Below are positions 1 through 9,536 of a DNA stretch of 64,000 bases, piece after piece. Under the pieces are notes generated by a model that had not been told where the DNA came from, did no database searches, and worked only from the letters and a program-made list of their open reading frames with translations. Position 1 is the first letter of the stretch. The number at the start of each line of letters is the position of its first letter. Position numbers and translations under genes: made by a program. The stretch is from Variovorax jilinensis (GTDB taxonomy: Bacteria > Pseudomonadota > Gammaproteobacteria > Burkholderiales > Burkholderiaceae_C): NCBI RefSeq assembly GCF_030316885.1, contig NZ_JASZYQ010000001.1, positions 1,116,001 through 1,180,000 of the forward strand, written 5' to 3'.

Positions 1-1
1 G

Positions 2-1393
2 GCGCTGCGCGGCAGCCCCGTCGCGTCGGACTGCATGGGCGTCTCGGTCTACCGCTACAAGGTCTACGCCTTCGTGATCAGCGCCGGCTTCGCGGGCCTG
101 GCCGGCAGCCTGTATGCGTACTCGGAGCAGTACATCTCGCCCAACACCTACAACTTCGAGCTCACGGTGCTGTTCCTGCTCGCGGTGATCATGGGCGGGC
201 GCAAGAGCCGCATCGGCGCGCTGCTGGGCGCCACCATCATCGTGCTGCTGCCCAAGCTGCTGGACGACGTGGAGCTCTTCCGCTATGTCTCGGTGGGCCT
301 CGCGGTGCTGGTGATGGTCGTCGCGGTGGTCGGCGTGCAGCGCAAGCGCGTGACTGCGCAGCAGATGGTGATCCCGGTGGTCGGCAGCATCGCGCTGGCG
401 GCCCTGGCCTTCTGGCTCAAGACCATGACCGACTGGCGGCTGTCGATCTTCGGCGTGATCATGCTGTTCGTCGTCTACTACCTGCAGGACGGCATCGTGG
501 GCTTCGTGCGCAATGCGCTGAACCTGCGCCGGCCGAAGGCGCAGCTCGAGGTCGAGGGCCCGGGCATCGCACCGGCCGACGCCGTGTCGACCGCAGCCAA
601 GGGCGGTGGCGAGCCCGAGGTGTTGCATGCGGCTGGCGTGCTGATGCAGTTCGGCGGACTGAAGGCGCTCAACAACGTCGACCTGAGCGTCAGGCGCGGC
701 ACCATCCACGGCCTGATCGGCCCCAACGGCTCGGGCAAGAGCACGATGATGAACGTGCTGACCGGCATCTACGTGCCGACCGCGGGCGCCATCAGCTTCG
801 GCGGCCGCTCGCTGGTCGGGCGCACCTCGGCCGACATCGCGCTGTCGGGCATCGCGCGTACCTTCCAGAACGTGCAGCTGTTCGGCGAGATGACCGCGCA
901 GCAGAACGTGCAGGTGGGCCTGCATCACACCTTCCGCAGCAACCTGCTGGACGTCTCGCTGCACACGCCGCGCTACAAGCGCGAGAGCGCCGCGGCCGCC
1001 AACCGCGCGCTGGGGCTGCTGAAGTTCGTCGGCCTCGCGGAATTCGCCAACGAGGAGGCGCGCAACCTGCCCTATGGCAAGCAGCGCCTGCTCGAGATCG
1101 CGCGCGCGCTCGCGCTCGACCCGCAGCTGCTGCTGCTCGACGAGCCCGCGGCCGGCCTCACGGCGCCCGACATCAAGGAGCTGATCGCGATCATCCGCAA
1201 GATCCGCGAACACGGCGTGACCGTGATCCTGATCGAGCACCACATGGACGTCGTGATGAGCATGTGCGACACGGTGTCGGTGCTCGACTTCGGCCAGAAG
1301 ATCGCCGAGGGCGAACCCGCGGCCGTGCAGTCCGACCCGAAGGTCATCGAAGCCTATCTCGGCGGCCAGGACGCCGAGCCGCAGCCTGCCTAA
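2..1393 (+). CDS. Branched-chain amino acid ABC transporter, fused permease-ATPase (LivM C-terminal part plus LivG), 5' partial
   Basis: The reading frame is open to the left edge, so the true start lies outside the window; 463 codons are visible. The first part is the end of a LivM-type permease, with the segment GVSVYRYKVYAFVISAGFAG followed by several hydrophobic helices up to about base 510. A linker then leads into a complete ABC ATPase: Walker A GPNGSGKS near base 720, signature LPYGKQRLLEIARA near 1070 and Walker B LLLLDEPAAGL near 1135. It would couple ATP hydrolysis to uptake of leucine, isoleucine, valine or related amides across the inner membrane. Permease and ATPase are one polypeptide here, where E. 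coli has separate livM and livG. The next gene, livF, starts 8 bases later, so both are surely co-transcribed. Confidence 0.93.
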   Translation, partial: ALRGSPVASDCMGVSVYRYKVYAFVISAGFAGLAGSLYAYSEQYISPNTYNFELTVLFLLAVIMGGRKSRIGALLGATIIVLLPKLLDDVELFRYVSVGLAVLVMVVAVVGVQRKRVTAQQMVIPVVGSIALAALAFWLKTMTDWRLSIFGVIMLFVVYYLQDGIVGFVRNALNLRRPKAQLEVEGPGIAPADAVSTAAKGGGEPEVLHAAGVLMQFGGLKALNNVDLSVRRGTIHGLIGPNGSGKSTMMNVLTGIYVPTAGAISFGGRSLVGRTSADIALSGIARTFQNVQLFGEMTAQQNVQVGLHHTFRSNLLDVSLHTPRYKRESAAAANRALGLLKFVGLAEFANEEARNLPYGKQRLLEIARALALDPQLLLLDEPAAGLTAPDIKELIAIIRKIREHGVTVILIEHHMDVVMSMCDTVSVLDFGQKIAEGEPAAVQSDPKVIEAYLGGQDAEPQPA

Positions 1394-1401
1394 GGAAACA
1401 G

Positions 1402-2124
1402 ATGCTCACCATCAAGAATCTATCGGCCGGCTACGGCAAGGTGCAGGTGCTGCAAGGCGTCTCGATCGACGTGCCCAAGGGCAAGATCGTGACGCTGATC
1501 GGCTCCAACGGCGCCGGCAAGACCACCACCATGCGTGCGGTGTCCGGCATGATCCAGCCGACCGCGGGCGAGATCACGCTCAACGGCAAGCGCATCGACG
1601 GCCTCGAGTCGTATCACATCGCCAAGCTCGGCCTCGCGCACTCGCCCGAGGGCCGGCGCGTGTTCGCCACCATGACCGTGACCGACAACCTCACGCTCGG
1701 CGCCTTCCCGCGCCTGACCGGCAGCCGTCCGCGCGGCGACGTGCCGGGCGACCTCGAGCGTGCGCTCGACCTGTTCCCGCGGCTCAAGGAGCGGCGCACG
1801 CAGCTGGCCGGCACGCTGTCCGGCGGCGAACAGCAGATGCTCGCGATGGCGCGCGCCGTGATGCTGAACCCCGAGGTGGTGCTGCTCGACGAGCCCTCGA
1901 TGGGCCTCGCGCCGATCCTGGTCGCCGAGGTGTTCCGCATCATCGAGCGGCTCAAGCAGGAGGGCGTCACCATGCTGCTGGTGGAGCAGTTCGCGGCCGC
2001 CGCGCTGGGCGTGGCCGACTACGGCTACGTGCTCGAGAACGGCCGCATCTCGCTGCACGGGCCGGCCGAGAAGCTGCGCAACGATCCGGGGGTGAAGGCG
2101 GCCTACCTCGGCAGCGGGCACTGA
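1402..2124 (+). CDS. livF: Branched-chain amino acid ABC transporter ATP-binding protein LivF
   Basis: This 240-residue protein is the second ATPase of the Liv importer. It begins MLTIKNLSAGYGKVQVLQGV and carries Walker A GSNGAGKTT, signature LSGGEQQMLAMARA and Walker B VVLLDEPSMGLAP, the last being typical of LivF. Length matches the family (about 235 residues). The start at 1402 is preferred to an upstream in-frame ATG at 1264, because it lies just after the stop of the fused permease-ATPase, has AAGGA eight bases ahead, and begins at the usual LivF N-terminus. It pairs with the LivG domain of the preceding gene to form the nucleotide-binding dimer. Confidence 0.95.
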   Translation: MLTIKNLSAGYGKVQVLQGVSIDVPKGKIVTLIGSNGAGKTTTMRAVSGMIQPTAGEITLNGKRIDGLESYHIAKLGLAHSPEGRRVFATMTVTDNLTLGAFPRLTGSRPRGDVPGDLERALDLFPRLKERRTQLAGTLSGGEQQMLAMARAVMLNPEVVLLDEPSMGLAPILVAEVFRIIERLKQEGVTMLLVEQFAAAALGVADYGYVLENGRISLHGPAEKLRNDPGVKAAYLGSGH

Positions 2125-2183
2125 GCAAGGGCATCGGAGGCGGGCGCCGGCGACCCGCGCTTCGGTGCGGGAGAATCGGTGCC

Positions 2184-3125
2184 ATGACCGAAGCCCAGCC
2201 CATCCTCGAAGTCCTCCCGCGCGACATCAGCGCCTACCGCCAAGGCAACACCGGCATCGACTACGTGCACCGTTTCGAATCGGGCAAGCCGGGCCCGAAG
2301 GTGCTGATCAACGCGCTCACGCACGGCAACGAGATCTGCGGCATGGTGGCCGCGGCGCACCTGCTCGACACGAACGTGCGGCCGCTGATCGGCACGCTCA
2401 CCGTGAGCTTCGCGCACGTCGAGGCCTACGATGCCTTCGATCCCGTGAAGCCCTTCGACAACCGCCAGATCGTCCACAACCTCAATCGAGTCTGGTCCGA
2501 CGAATGGCTCGACGGCCCCGAGGACAGCCCCGAACTGCGGCGCGCGCGAGCGCTGCGGCCGATCGTGAAGGACGCCGACCACATCCTCGACATCCATTCC
2601 ACGAGCCAGGACGTGGTGCCGTTCTGGGTCTATCCGGATTTCGAGCGCAATGCCCGCGTGGCGATGGCGATCGGCCTGCCGCCGGTGCACCTCGTGATGC
2701 CGAGCGGCCTGGGCTCGGGCACGCCGCTGATCCAGCACGGGCTGCACGCCGGCGCAGATGCGCCGGGCGCTGCGATGGTGGTCGAGTGCGGGCAGCACTT
2801 CAGGCAGTCGGCGGCCGACCTGGCAACCGAAGTGGCGCTGCGCTTCCTGGCCCACTTCGGGCTCATCGAGCGCGCAGGCGCGGTGGCCCCGGCCGCGCCG
2901 CAGCGGCGTTTCGAGCTGCTGCAGACGCACATGATCAAGTTCGAGGATTTCCGCTTCGTGCGTCCCTTCGTCGGCTTCGAGACCTTCGCCCAAGGCGAGC
3001 TGATCGCCACCCAGGGCCCCGAGGAGATCCGTTCGCCCTGCGACGGCTGCACGATCTTCATGCCGGCCCAGCGCGCGATCGTGGGCCGCGAGGCGGTGTA
3101 CCTCACGAGACCGCTGCAGGATTGA
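2184..3125 (+). CDS. Succinylglutamate desuccinylase/aspartoacylase family zinc deacylase
   Basis: This 313-residue protein resembles the AstE/AspA family, zinc enzymes of the carboxypeptidase fold that hydrolyse N-acyl amino acids or related amides. The zinc motif HxxE is seen as LTHGNEICG (His47, Glu50), followed by HNLNRVW and by ILDIHSTSQD, whose His is the expected third ligand. A further conserved acidic segment is VVECGQHF. The C-terminal 70 residues form a beta-rich extension. The substrate cannot be read from the sequence. It lies 59 bases after livF on the same strand and could be read through with the transporter, which would fit deacylation of an imported acyl amino acid, but that is inference. 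Confidence 0.8.
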   Translation: MTEAQPILEVLPRDISAYRQGNTGIDYVHRFESGKPGPKVLINALTHGNEICGMVAAAHLLDTNVRPLIGTLTVSFAHVEAYDAFDPVKPFDNRQIVHNLNRVWSDEWLDGPEDSPELRRARALRPIVKDADHILDIHSTSQDVVPFWVYPDFERNARVAMAIGLPPVHLVMPSGLGSGTPLIQHGLHAGADAPGAAMVVECGQHFRQSAADLATEVALRFLAHFGLIERAGAVAPAAPQRRFELLQTHMIKFEDFRFVRPFVGFETFAQGELIATQGPEEIRSPCDGCTIFMPAQRAIVGREAVYLTRPLQD

Positions 3126-3126
3126 T

Positions 3127-3999
3127 TCAGCCGGCGACGAAGAGCGCCGGATCCACCATCGCCTGATTCAGCATCACCGACCAATGCAGATGCGGTCCGG
3201 TCACGCGGCCGGTCGCGCCGACCGCCGCCAGGCGCTCGCCCGTCTGCAGCAGGTCGCCGGGCTTCGCGTCGATCCGGCTCAGGTGGCAGTACATCGTGAG
3301 CAGCCCGCCGCCATGGTCGAGCCAGACGGTGCCGCCGTTGAAGAAATAGTCGCCGGTGTCGATCACGCGGCCTTGCAGCGGCGCCAGCACCGGCGTGCCG
3401 GTGCCGGCCGCGATGTCCATGCCGCTGTGCGGATTGCGCGACTGGCCGTTGAAGACGCGGCGCAGTCCGAAGGAACTCGACCGGCGGCCCGGCACCGGCA
3501 CCGCCATCCGGAGGTCCTGCAGGGCAGGCGGCGCGCTGAAGGTCGCGGTCACGCTCGCCAGGTGCAGGCGTTCGCGTTCGTAGCGCGCCTGGTCGGCGGC
3601 CGAGAGGTCGACCGTGCCGGGCGCCACCTTGAGGCGCTGCTCCTGGTATTTCTTGGGTGCGACCACATAGGCGATCTGCCGCTCGCGGCCGCTCTCGTCG
3701 CGCACCGAGATGCGCGCGTTGCCGGGCGCCGCCGCCAGCGGAATGCCGACCAGCGCCGTCCATTCGATCGCGTCGCCGATCACCAGCAGCGGCAGGCCGG
3801 CCTCGGTGCGTGCGAGCGGCCGCTCAGCCGCCGGGCCGAGCGACAGGCGAGCGACGCCGCCCGGGACCTGCGCGCCGTGCGGCCGCAGCGCGGCATCCGT
3901 CGAAGCCGAAGTCGAAGCAGGCGAGGGCGCAGCACCGGCGCGCAGCGGCGGCAGCGCGAGCAGGCCCGCGGTCGCGAGAAGCAGCGAGCGTCGCTCCAT
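3127..3999 (-). CDS. M23 family metallopeptidase (LytM-type peptidoglycan endopeptidase)
   Basis: This 290-residue exported protein starts MERRSLLLATAGLLALPP, a signal peptide with twin arginines and a hydrophobic core ending near AGAAPSP. The C-terminal third is an M23 domain with the zinc ligands HSGMD (HxxxD) and HLHWSV (HxH). A beta-rich region in the middle corresponds to the N-terminal domain often placed before LytM domains. It is expected to cut peptide cross-links in periplasmic peptidoglycan. The reading frame extends upstream into glnS, but the ATG at 3999 is the only start giving a signal peptide, and it lies 14 bases after the glnS stop. The two genes probably form an operon. It converges with the deacylase gene with almost no gap. 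Confidence 0.9.
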   Translation of the reverse strand: MERRSLLLATAGLLALPPLRAGAAPSPASTSASTDAALRPHGAQVPGGVARLSLGPAAERPLARTEAGLPLLVIGDAIEWTALVGIPLAAAPGNARISVRDESGRERQIAYVVAPKKYQEQRLKVAPGTVDLSAADQARYERERLHLASVTATFSAPPALQDLRMAVPVPGRRSSSFGLRRVFNGQSRNPHSGMDIAAGTGTPVLAPLQGRVIDTGDYFFNGGTVWLDHGGGLLTMYCHLSRIDAKPGDLLQTGERLAAVGATGRVTGPHLHWSVMLNQAMVDPALFVAG

Positions 4000-4013
4000 G
4001 TCCGGGCGCCGCC

Positions 4014-5816
<1,803 letters not shown>

Positions 5817-5953
5817 GTGCTCATTCTAGGTGGGCCCCCAGGGCGGGTTACCTTTGGCAACCTTCTTCACACGCCAGCGTGCACCACCTTCACAGCTCCC
5901 GCGTTGAATACACACATGGCGGCCAACACCCGCCAGTCACAAGGAGTTCCACC

Positions 5954-6313
5954 ATGAGCCAAACCAGATTCTTCAAATGGGCCGCTGCCGGCCTCGTCGC
6001 GGCAGGCGCGCTGTTCGCCACCGCCTCGGCCAGCGCCGCGGTCGGCTGGTCGGTCGGCGTCAACGTGCCTGGCGTGGCGATCGGCGTCGCCGCGCCGCAA
6101 CCCTATTACGCGCCGGCGCCGGTCTACGTGGCACCGGCACCGGTCTACTATCCGCCGCCGCCCGCCTACTACGGCCCGCCGCCGCGCTACTACCGTCCGG
6201 CGCCTGTCTACTACGCGCCGCCGCGTGCCTACTACGGGCCGGGCCCGGGCTACTACCGGCCCGCGCCGGGTTACCGCGGCAACGGCCACCACCACAACGG
6301 CTACTACCGCTGA
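5954..6313 (+). CDS. Secreted Pro/Tyr-rich low-complexity protein
   Basis: This 119-residue protein has a clear signal peptide (MSQTRFFKWAAAGLVAAGAL ending near ASASA). Then come about 20 residues of ordinary sequence (VGWSVGVNVPGVAIGVAAP) and about 70 residues built from repeats of the type AP-VYY-PPP, YYGPPPRYY and YYRPAP, ending in GNGHHHNGYYR. No catalytic motif is present. Similar YXXP-type envelope proteins occur widely in Burkholderiales as hypothetical proteins. The ATG at 5954 has an ideal AAGGAG at 5941-5946. A strong intrinsic terminator follows at 6345. The tyrosine-rich tail could be surface-associated or cross-linked, but no function is known to me. Confidence 0.85.
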   Translation: MSQTRFFKWAAAGLVAAGALFATASASAAVGWSVGVNVPGVAIGVAAPQPYYAPAPVYVAPAPVYYPPPPAYYGPPPRYYRPAPVYYAPPRAYYGPGPGYYRPAPGYRGNGHHHNGYYR

Positions 6314-6344
6314 GGCCAACCGAGCAAATCTGCTGTCACCCAGA

Positions 6345-6380
6345 GAAAAACCGGCCCGTATCGACGGGCCGGTTTTTTTT
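6345..6380. terminator. Bidirectional intrinsic terminator
   Basis: A perfect 11-bp stem AACCGGCCCGT/ACGGGCCGGTT with a 4-base loop ATCG is followed by an eight-T run on the plus strand. It is preceded by AAAAA, which gives a T run on the other strand. It sits between two convergent genes, the Pro/Tyr-rich protein and the LytTR regulator, and should end transcription from both sides. Confidence 0.92.
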
Positions 6381-6406
6381 CGACCGCGCCAGGCGCGGCG
6401 GGCGCA

Positions 6407-7258
6407 TCACATGGCGCGGAACAGGTGGGCGTAGAGGCGGCTCACGGGAATCTTCTCGTCGCGCCCGCGCAGCGTAAGGTGCTGCTTGCCAGCCTCGTCG
6501 CGATGCACGGCGTCGATCGCGCCCGCGCGCACCACCACTGCCCGGTGCACCTGCCAGAAGACCTCGGCGTCTAGCTGCGGCAGCAACTGGCGCAGCGGCG
6601 TGCGGATCAGGTACTCGTGGCCGGCCGTGAGCACGCGCACGTACTTGTCGGCGGCCTCGAAGTACAGCACCTCGTCGATCGGGATCATGCGCACGCTCTG
6701 GCCGCTGGAGCCGGCCTCGCTGGCGGCGATCAGCCGGATCGGCGCAGACGGCGTACCCGGCGCACCCGGCGCGGTTGCGCCCGCCGCCGCCAGCGCCTTC
6801 TGCCACTGGGCCAGCGTGCCCGCGAGGTCGGCCTCGGCAGCCTGCGCAGAAGCCGGGGCACGCGTCGCCATGGCCTGTTGCAGGCGTGCCACCGTGCGGC
6901 GCAGGCGCTCGGGCTGCACCGGTTTGAGAACGTAGTCGATCGCCTCGGCCTCGAACGCGCGGGCCGCGTATTCGTCGTAGGCGGTGACGAACACCAGCTG
7001 CGGCATCGGCGCCTCGTCGACCGGCCAGGCATCGGCCAGCTCGGCCGCGACCCCGAGGCCGTCGAGCCCCGGCATCCGGATGTCGAGGAACAGCACCCGT
7101 GGCAGCCGCTCGAGCGCCTCGCGCACGGCGCTGCGGCCGTCGCGCACGCTCGCCAGCACCTCGAGCTCCGGCCAGGCCGCAGCCAGCTCGGCGCGCAGGG
7201 CCTGCGCGAGCAGCGGTTCGTCTTCGGCGATCAGGGCGGTGGGAAGAGGGGCGTTCAT
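6407..7258 (-). CDS. LytTR-family response regulator (LytR/AlgR type)
   Basis: This 283-residue protein has a receiver domain (ALIAEDEPLL, phospho-acceptor in VLFLDIRMPGLDG, Thr/Lys positions in FVTAYDEYA and YVLKPVQP). An Ala/Pro-rich linker (about residues 130-175) leads to a LytTR DNA-binding domain (IDEVLYFEAADKYVRVLT, EYLIRTPLRQL, HRAVVVRAGAI). LytTR proteins bind imperfect direct repeats as dimers. The start codon overlaps the stop of the kinase gene in an ATGA arrangement (7255-7258), so the two are translationally coupled. The reading frame continues upstream inside the kinase, but MNAPLPTALIAEDEP is the natural receiver start. Confidence 0.93.
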   Translation of the reverse strand: MNAPLPTALIAEDEPLLAQALRAELAAAWPELEVLASVRDGRSAVREALERLPRVLFLDIRMPGLDGLGVAAELADAWPVDEAPMPQLVFVTAYDEYAARAFEAEAIDYVLKPVQPERLRRTVARLQQAMATRAPASAQAAEADLAGTLAQWQKALAAAGATAPGAPGTPSAPIRLIAASEAGSSGQSVRMIPIDEVLYFEAADKYVRVLTAGHEYLIRTPLRQLLPQLDAEVFWQVHRAVVVRAGAIDAVHRDEAGKQHLTLRGRDEKIPVSRLYAHLFRAM

Positions 7259-8343
7259 GGGCAGGCGAGCGGCCGGGCAGCGGGTGTCGGCTTGCCGAGC
7301 GGCAGCACGATGGTGGCACAGACGCCTCCGCCGGGCGGCGTGCTCAGCGCGAGGCTGGCCTCGGCGCCGTAGATGGTCTCGAGCCGCTCGCGCACCTGCG
7401 CCACGCCGAAGCCGCCGGCGGAGGGCGCGTCGCCTGCCGGTGCATCGATGCCGACGCCGGTGTCGATCAGCTCGATCACCAGCCGTTTGCCATCCTGGCG
7501 CGCCCGCACCGTGACCTGGCCCCCTTCGACCTTGGGCTCGAGGCCGTGCCGGATGCTGTTCTCGACCAGCGGCTGCAGCATCAGCGGCGGGACCGGCACC
7601 GCGCGCAGCGCATCGGGCAGCTCGAGCACGAAACGCAGCCGGTCGCCCATGCGTACCGCCATCAGTTCGAGATAGTCGGAAAGCCGCTCGAACTCGGCCG
7701 CAAGCGGATGCGACAGCGCGCGCGAGCCGCTCAGGGTCACGCGCAGGTAGCCGTTGAGGCGGTCGAGCATGGCGATCGCGCGCGGCGGATCGGTGGCGAT
7801 CAGCGCACGCAGGTTGGCCAGCGTGTTGAACAGCATGTGCGGCTCGAGCTGGGTTTCGAGCAGCTTGAGGCGCGCATCGGCAGCGTCGCGCTGGGCCAGC
7901 GCGATCTCGCCCTCGAGGTACTTGCTCTTGCCGCGGCTGTAATAGAAGTAGCAGATCGCGATGCCAGCCAGCACCGTGATCACGATGGTGGAAGCGAAGC
8001 TGTGCGAATGCAGGAAATCGAAGGCCTTCGCGCCGCTGTAGGCGTCGCCGATCGCGTTGCCGCCGAAGAAGCCGGTCGCGATGCCGACGATGACCAGCAC
8101 GAAGCCGCGCGCGCCGTGGGGCCACAGGCTCTGGTCGCTCAGCGCGAGCCGGCCGATGTCGATCACGAACCAGCTGATCATCCCGATGGCGAGCGAATAG
8201 ACCAGCTGCACGTCCCATCGGCCCCGCCCCGACAACGCCAGCGCGGCGGCGATCAGGCACGAGAAGGCGACGGTGCTCAGGCCGTGCCGAAGCAGGTCGA
8301 GCGCGCTCTCGCGCGTGAGGTTGCGTCTGAGATTGGCGATCAC
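7255..8343 (-). CDS. Sensor histidine kinase, LytS/AlgZ type (HisKA_7TM-like N-terminus, His_kinase plus HATPase_c)
   Basis: This 362-residue membrane kinase has four hydrophobic helices in residues 20-135, including the segments FVLVIVGIATGFFGG and TIVITVLAGIAICYFYY, then a short coiled coil. The phospho-acceptor region is LLETQLEPHMLFNTLANLRA (His169), typical of the LytS/YehU class rather than HisKA. The ATPase N box is LVENSIRHGLEPK and the G1 box IDTGVGID. The start is GTG at 8343, overlapping the stop of the upstream small gene (GTGA). Its partner is the LytTR regulator immediately downstream. The sensed signal is unknown; this class often monitors envelope or membrane-potential changes. 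Confidence 0.93.
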   Translation of the reverse strand: MIANLRRNLTRESALDLLRHGLSTVAFSCLIAAALALSGRGRWDVQLVYSLAIGMISWFVIDIGRLALSDQSLWPHGARGFVLVIVGIATGFFGGNAIGDAYSGAKAFDFLHSHSFASTIVITVLAGIAICYFYYSRGKSKYLEGEIALAQRDAADARLKLLETQLEPHMLFNTLANLRALIATDPPRAIAMLDRLNGYLRVTLSGSRALSHPLAAEFERLSDYLELMAVRMGDRLRFVLELPDALRAVPVPPLMLQPLVENSIRHGLEPKVEGGQVTVRARQDGKRLVIELIDTGVGIDAPAGDAPSAGGFGVAQVRERLETIYGAEASLALSTPPGGGVCATIVLPLGKPTPAARPLACP

Positions 8344-8663
8344 CAGGGGTCTCCGGCGCCCAGCGCCTTGCGTTCGCGCGCCAGCAGCCGTTCGTACAGG
8401 TCGCCGCCCGGCGCCACGAAGAAGACCACCGCGCCGTGGATCAGCAGGCCGAGTCCCCAGCCCAGCAGCGGGTAGATCGCCCAGCCGTGGCCGCGCGAGG
8501 CCGCAAGGCCGACCAGCCCGAGGTTCACGACCAGGTAGACCGCCGCGTGCAGGTACCAGCCCAGCTTGGCACCGGCGCGGCGGCGCGCCAGCCGTTCGAC
8601 GGCATCGGGTTCGGTGGAGCGGGAGGAACGGGAGGAGTGGGAAGAGCGGAAGGAGGAAGTCAT
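8340..8663 (-). CDS. 2TM domain small membrane protein
   Basis: This 107-residue protein has a Ser/Arg-rich N-terminus (TSSFRSSHSSRSSRS), then two predicted transmembrane helices, YLHAAVYLVVNLGLVGLAAS and a second ending LIHGAVVFFVAP, and a charged tail LYERLLARERKALG. This is the 2TM pattern often found fused to, or next to, LytS/LytTR kinases. AAGGAGG stands just before the ATG at 8663. Its stop overlaps the kinase start, so it is the first gene of a tightly coupled three-gene unit and may help to sense or anchor the kinase (inference). Confidence 0.82.
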   Translation of the reverse strand: MTSSFRSSHSSRSSRSTEPDAVERLARRRAGAKLGWYLHAAVYLVVNLGLVGLAASRGHGWAIYPLLGWGLGLLIHGAVVFFVAPGGDLYERLLARERKALGAGDPW

Positions 8664-8727
8664 GGCGGGCGCCTCGGACAGTGGATTGTTGCGAACGGGA
8701 GTCGGCCGGCGATGGGGATCGACCCTA

Positions 8728-9279
8728 TCAGGCCTGCAGGGCGTCGATGGCCGGGGCGGCCTGGGCGCTGCCGCGCCGGTCGGCGGCGATGGCCAGCTTC
8801 CACAGGCGCAGGGCCCGCCCCGCGAAGAGGCCCGTGAAGGTGCCGTAGAAGGCGCTGATGCCGATCGCGAACGCGGCCTGGCGGGCAAGCTGCGGATGCA
8901 GCGCGAGCAGCACGCCGACACCGTACTTGGTAAAGAAGATGCCCATCATCAGCACCAGCGGCACCGCGCTGCCCGGCATGGCGAAGCGGCGCGAGCCGGG
9001 CTCGTAGCGGATGCCTCGCGGCACCGGGCGCCGGAGCACGAAGGCCAGCAGCACCAGCGCGGCGGCCGCCCAGGCGAGCAGCGCGGAGGGCGAATCGCCG
9101 AAGGCCGAGGCGACGCCGAAGATCGACAGGCCGGTCATCACCACCGGCAGCAGCGTCACGCGGAACAGGCTGAGCCCATGGGCGAACAGCTGCCTTGCGC
9201 CCAGCCACAGCAGCGTGGCGAAGAGAACGTAGACCCACTTGGGGGTGTGCATGAAGATCTGGCTCAGCATGGTGGTCAT
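8728..9279 (-). CDS. Multi-pass membrane protein, DUF6622-like
   Basis: This 183-residue protein has about five or six hydrophobic segments (YVLFATLLWLGA, LLPVVMTGLSIFGVASA, LLAWAAAALVLLAFVL, AVPLVLMMGIFFTKYGVG, AAFAIGISAFYGTFTGLFAG). No catalytic motif is visible. It resembles the uncharacterised DUF6622 family, a recognition from memory. The ATG at 9279 has GGAG just upstream. It is 64 bases ahead of the 2TM-kinase-regulator unit on the same strand and may be its first gene. In related genomes LytTR systems often sit beside membrane proteins that they control, which is the only functional hint. Confidence 0.75.
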   Translation of the reverse strand: MTTMLSQIFMHTPKWVYVLFATLLWLGARQLFAHGLSLFRVTLLPVVMTGLSIFGVASAFGDSPSALLAWAAAALVLLAFVLRRPVPRGIRYEPGSRRFAMPGSAVPLVLMMGIFFTKYGVGVLLALHPQLARQAAFAIGISAFYGTFTGLFAGRALRLWKLAIAADRRGSAQAAPAIDALQA

Positions 9280-9445
9280 GGTCTGCTCCTGGAGGGAATG
9301 GGGGGAGGGAAGCGGTTCGGCGGTCGATGGGCGGACTGTGCCGAGGGCCGCCCGGGGCCGCCACGCCGATGCGACGAACCGCCTTCCGGCGGCGCCAGAT
9401 GCATTTCGCGGGCGCGGGATGCGGCCGCGGCAGTCGGTCCGGGCC

Positions 9446-9473
9446 GGCTTTACCGAGGCTTTACGGTTCGTAA
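9446..9473 (+). promoter_or_regulatory. 11-bp-phased direct repeat upstream of mdtABC (candidate response-regulator site)
   Basis: The 8-mer GGCTTTAC occurs at 9446-9453 and again at 9457-9464, exactly 11 bp apart, the spacing of OmpR-family tandem sites. The second copy overlaps a small inverted repeat TTACG-GTT-CGTAA (9461-9473). A possible -10 (TACGAT) follows near 9485. It lies about 75 bases before the mdtA start in the 257-bp region between two divergent genes. The rest of that region is GC-rich without other clear signals. Confidence 0.45.
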
Positions 9474-9536
9474 GCCGTGGACGCTACGATTCGGCGCTCC
9501 ACTACCTGCTGCCGCCTTTTCGCCCCTGCCCATTCC

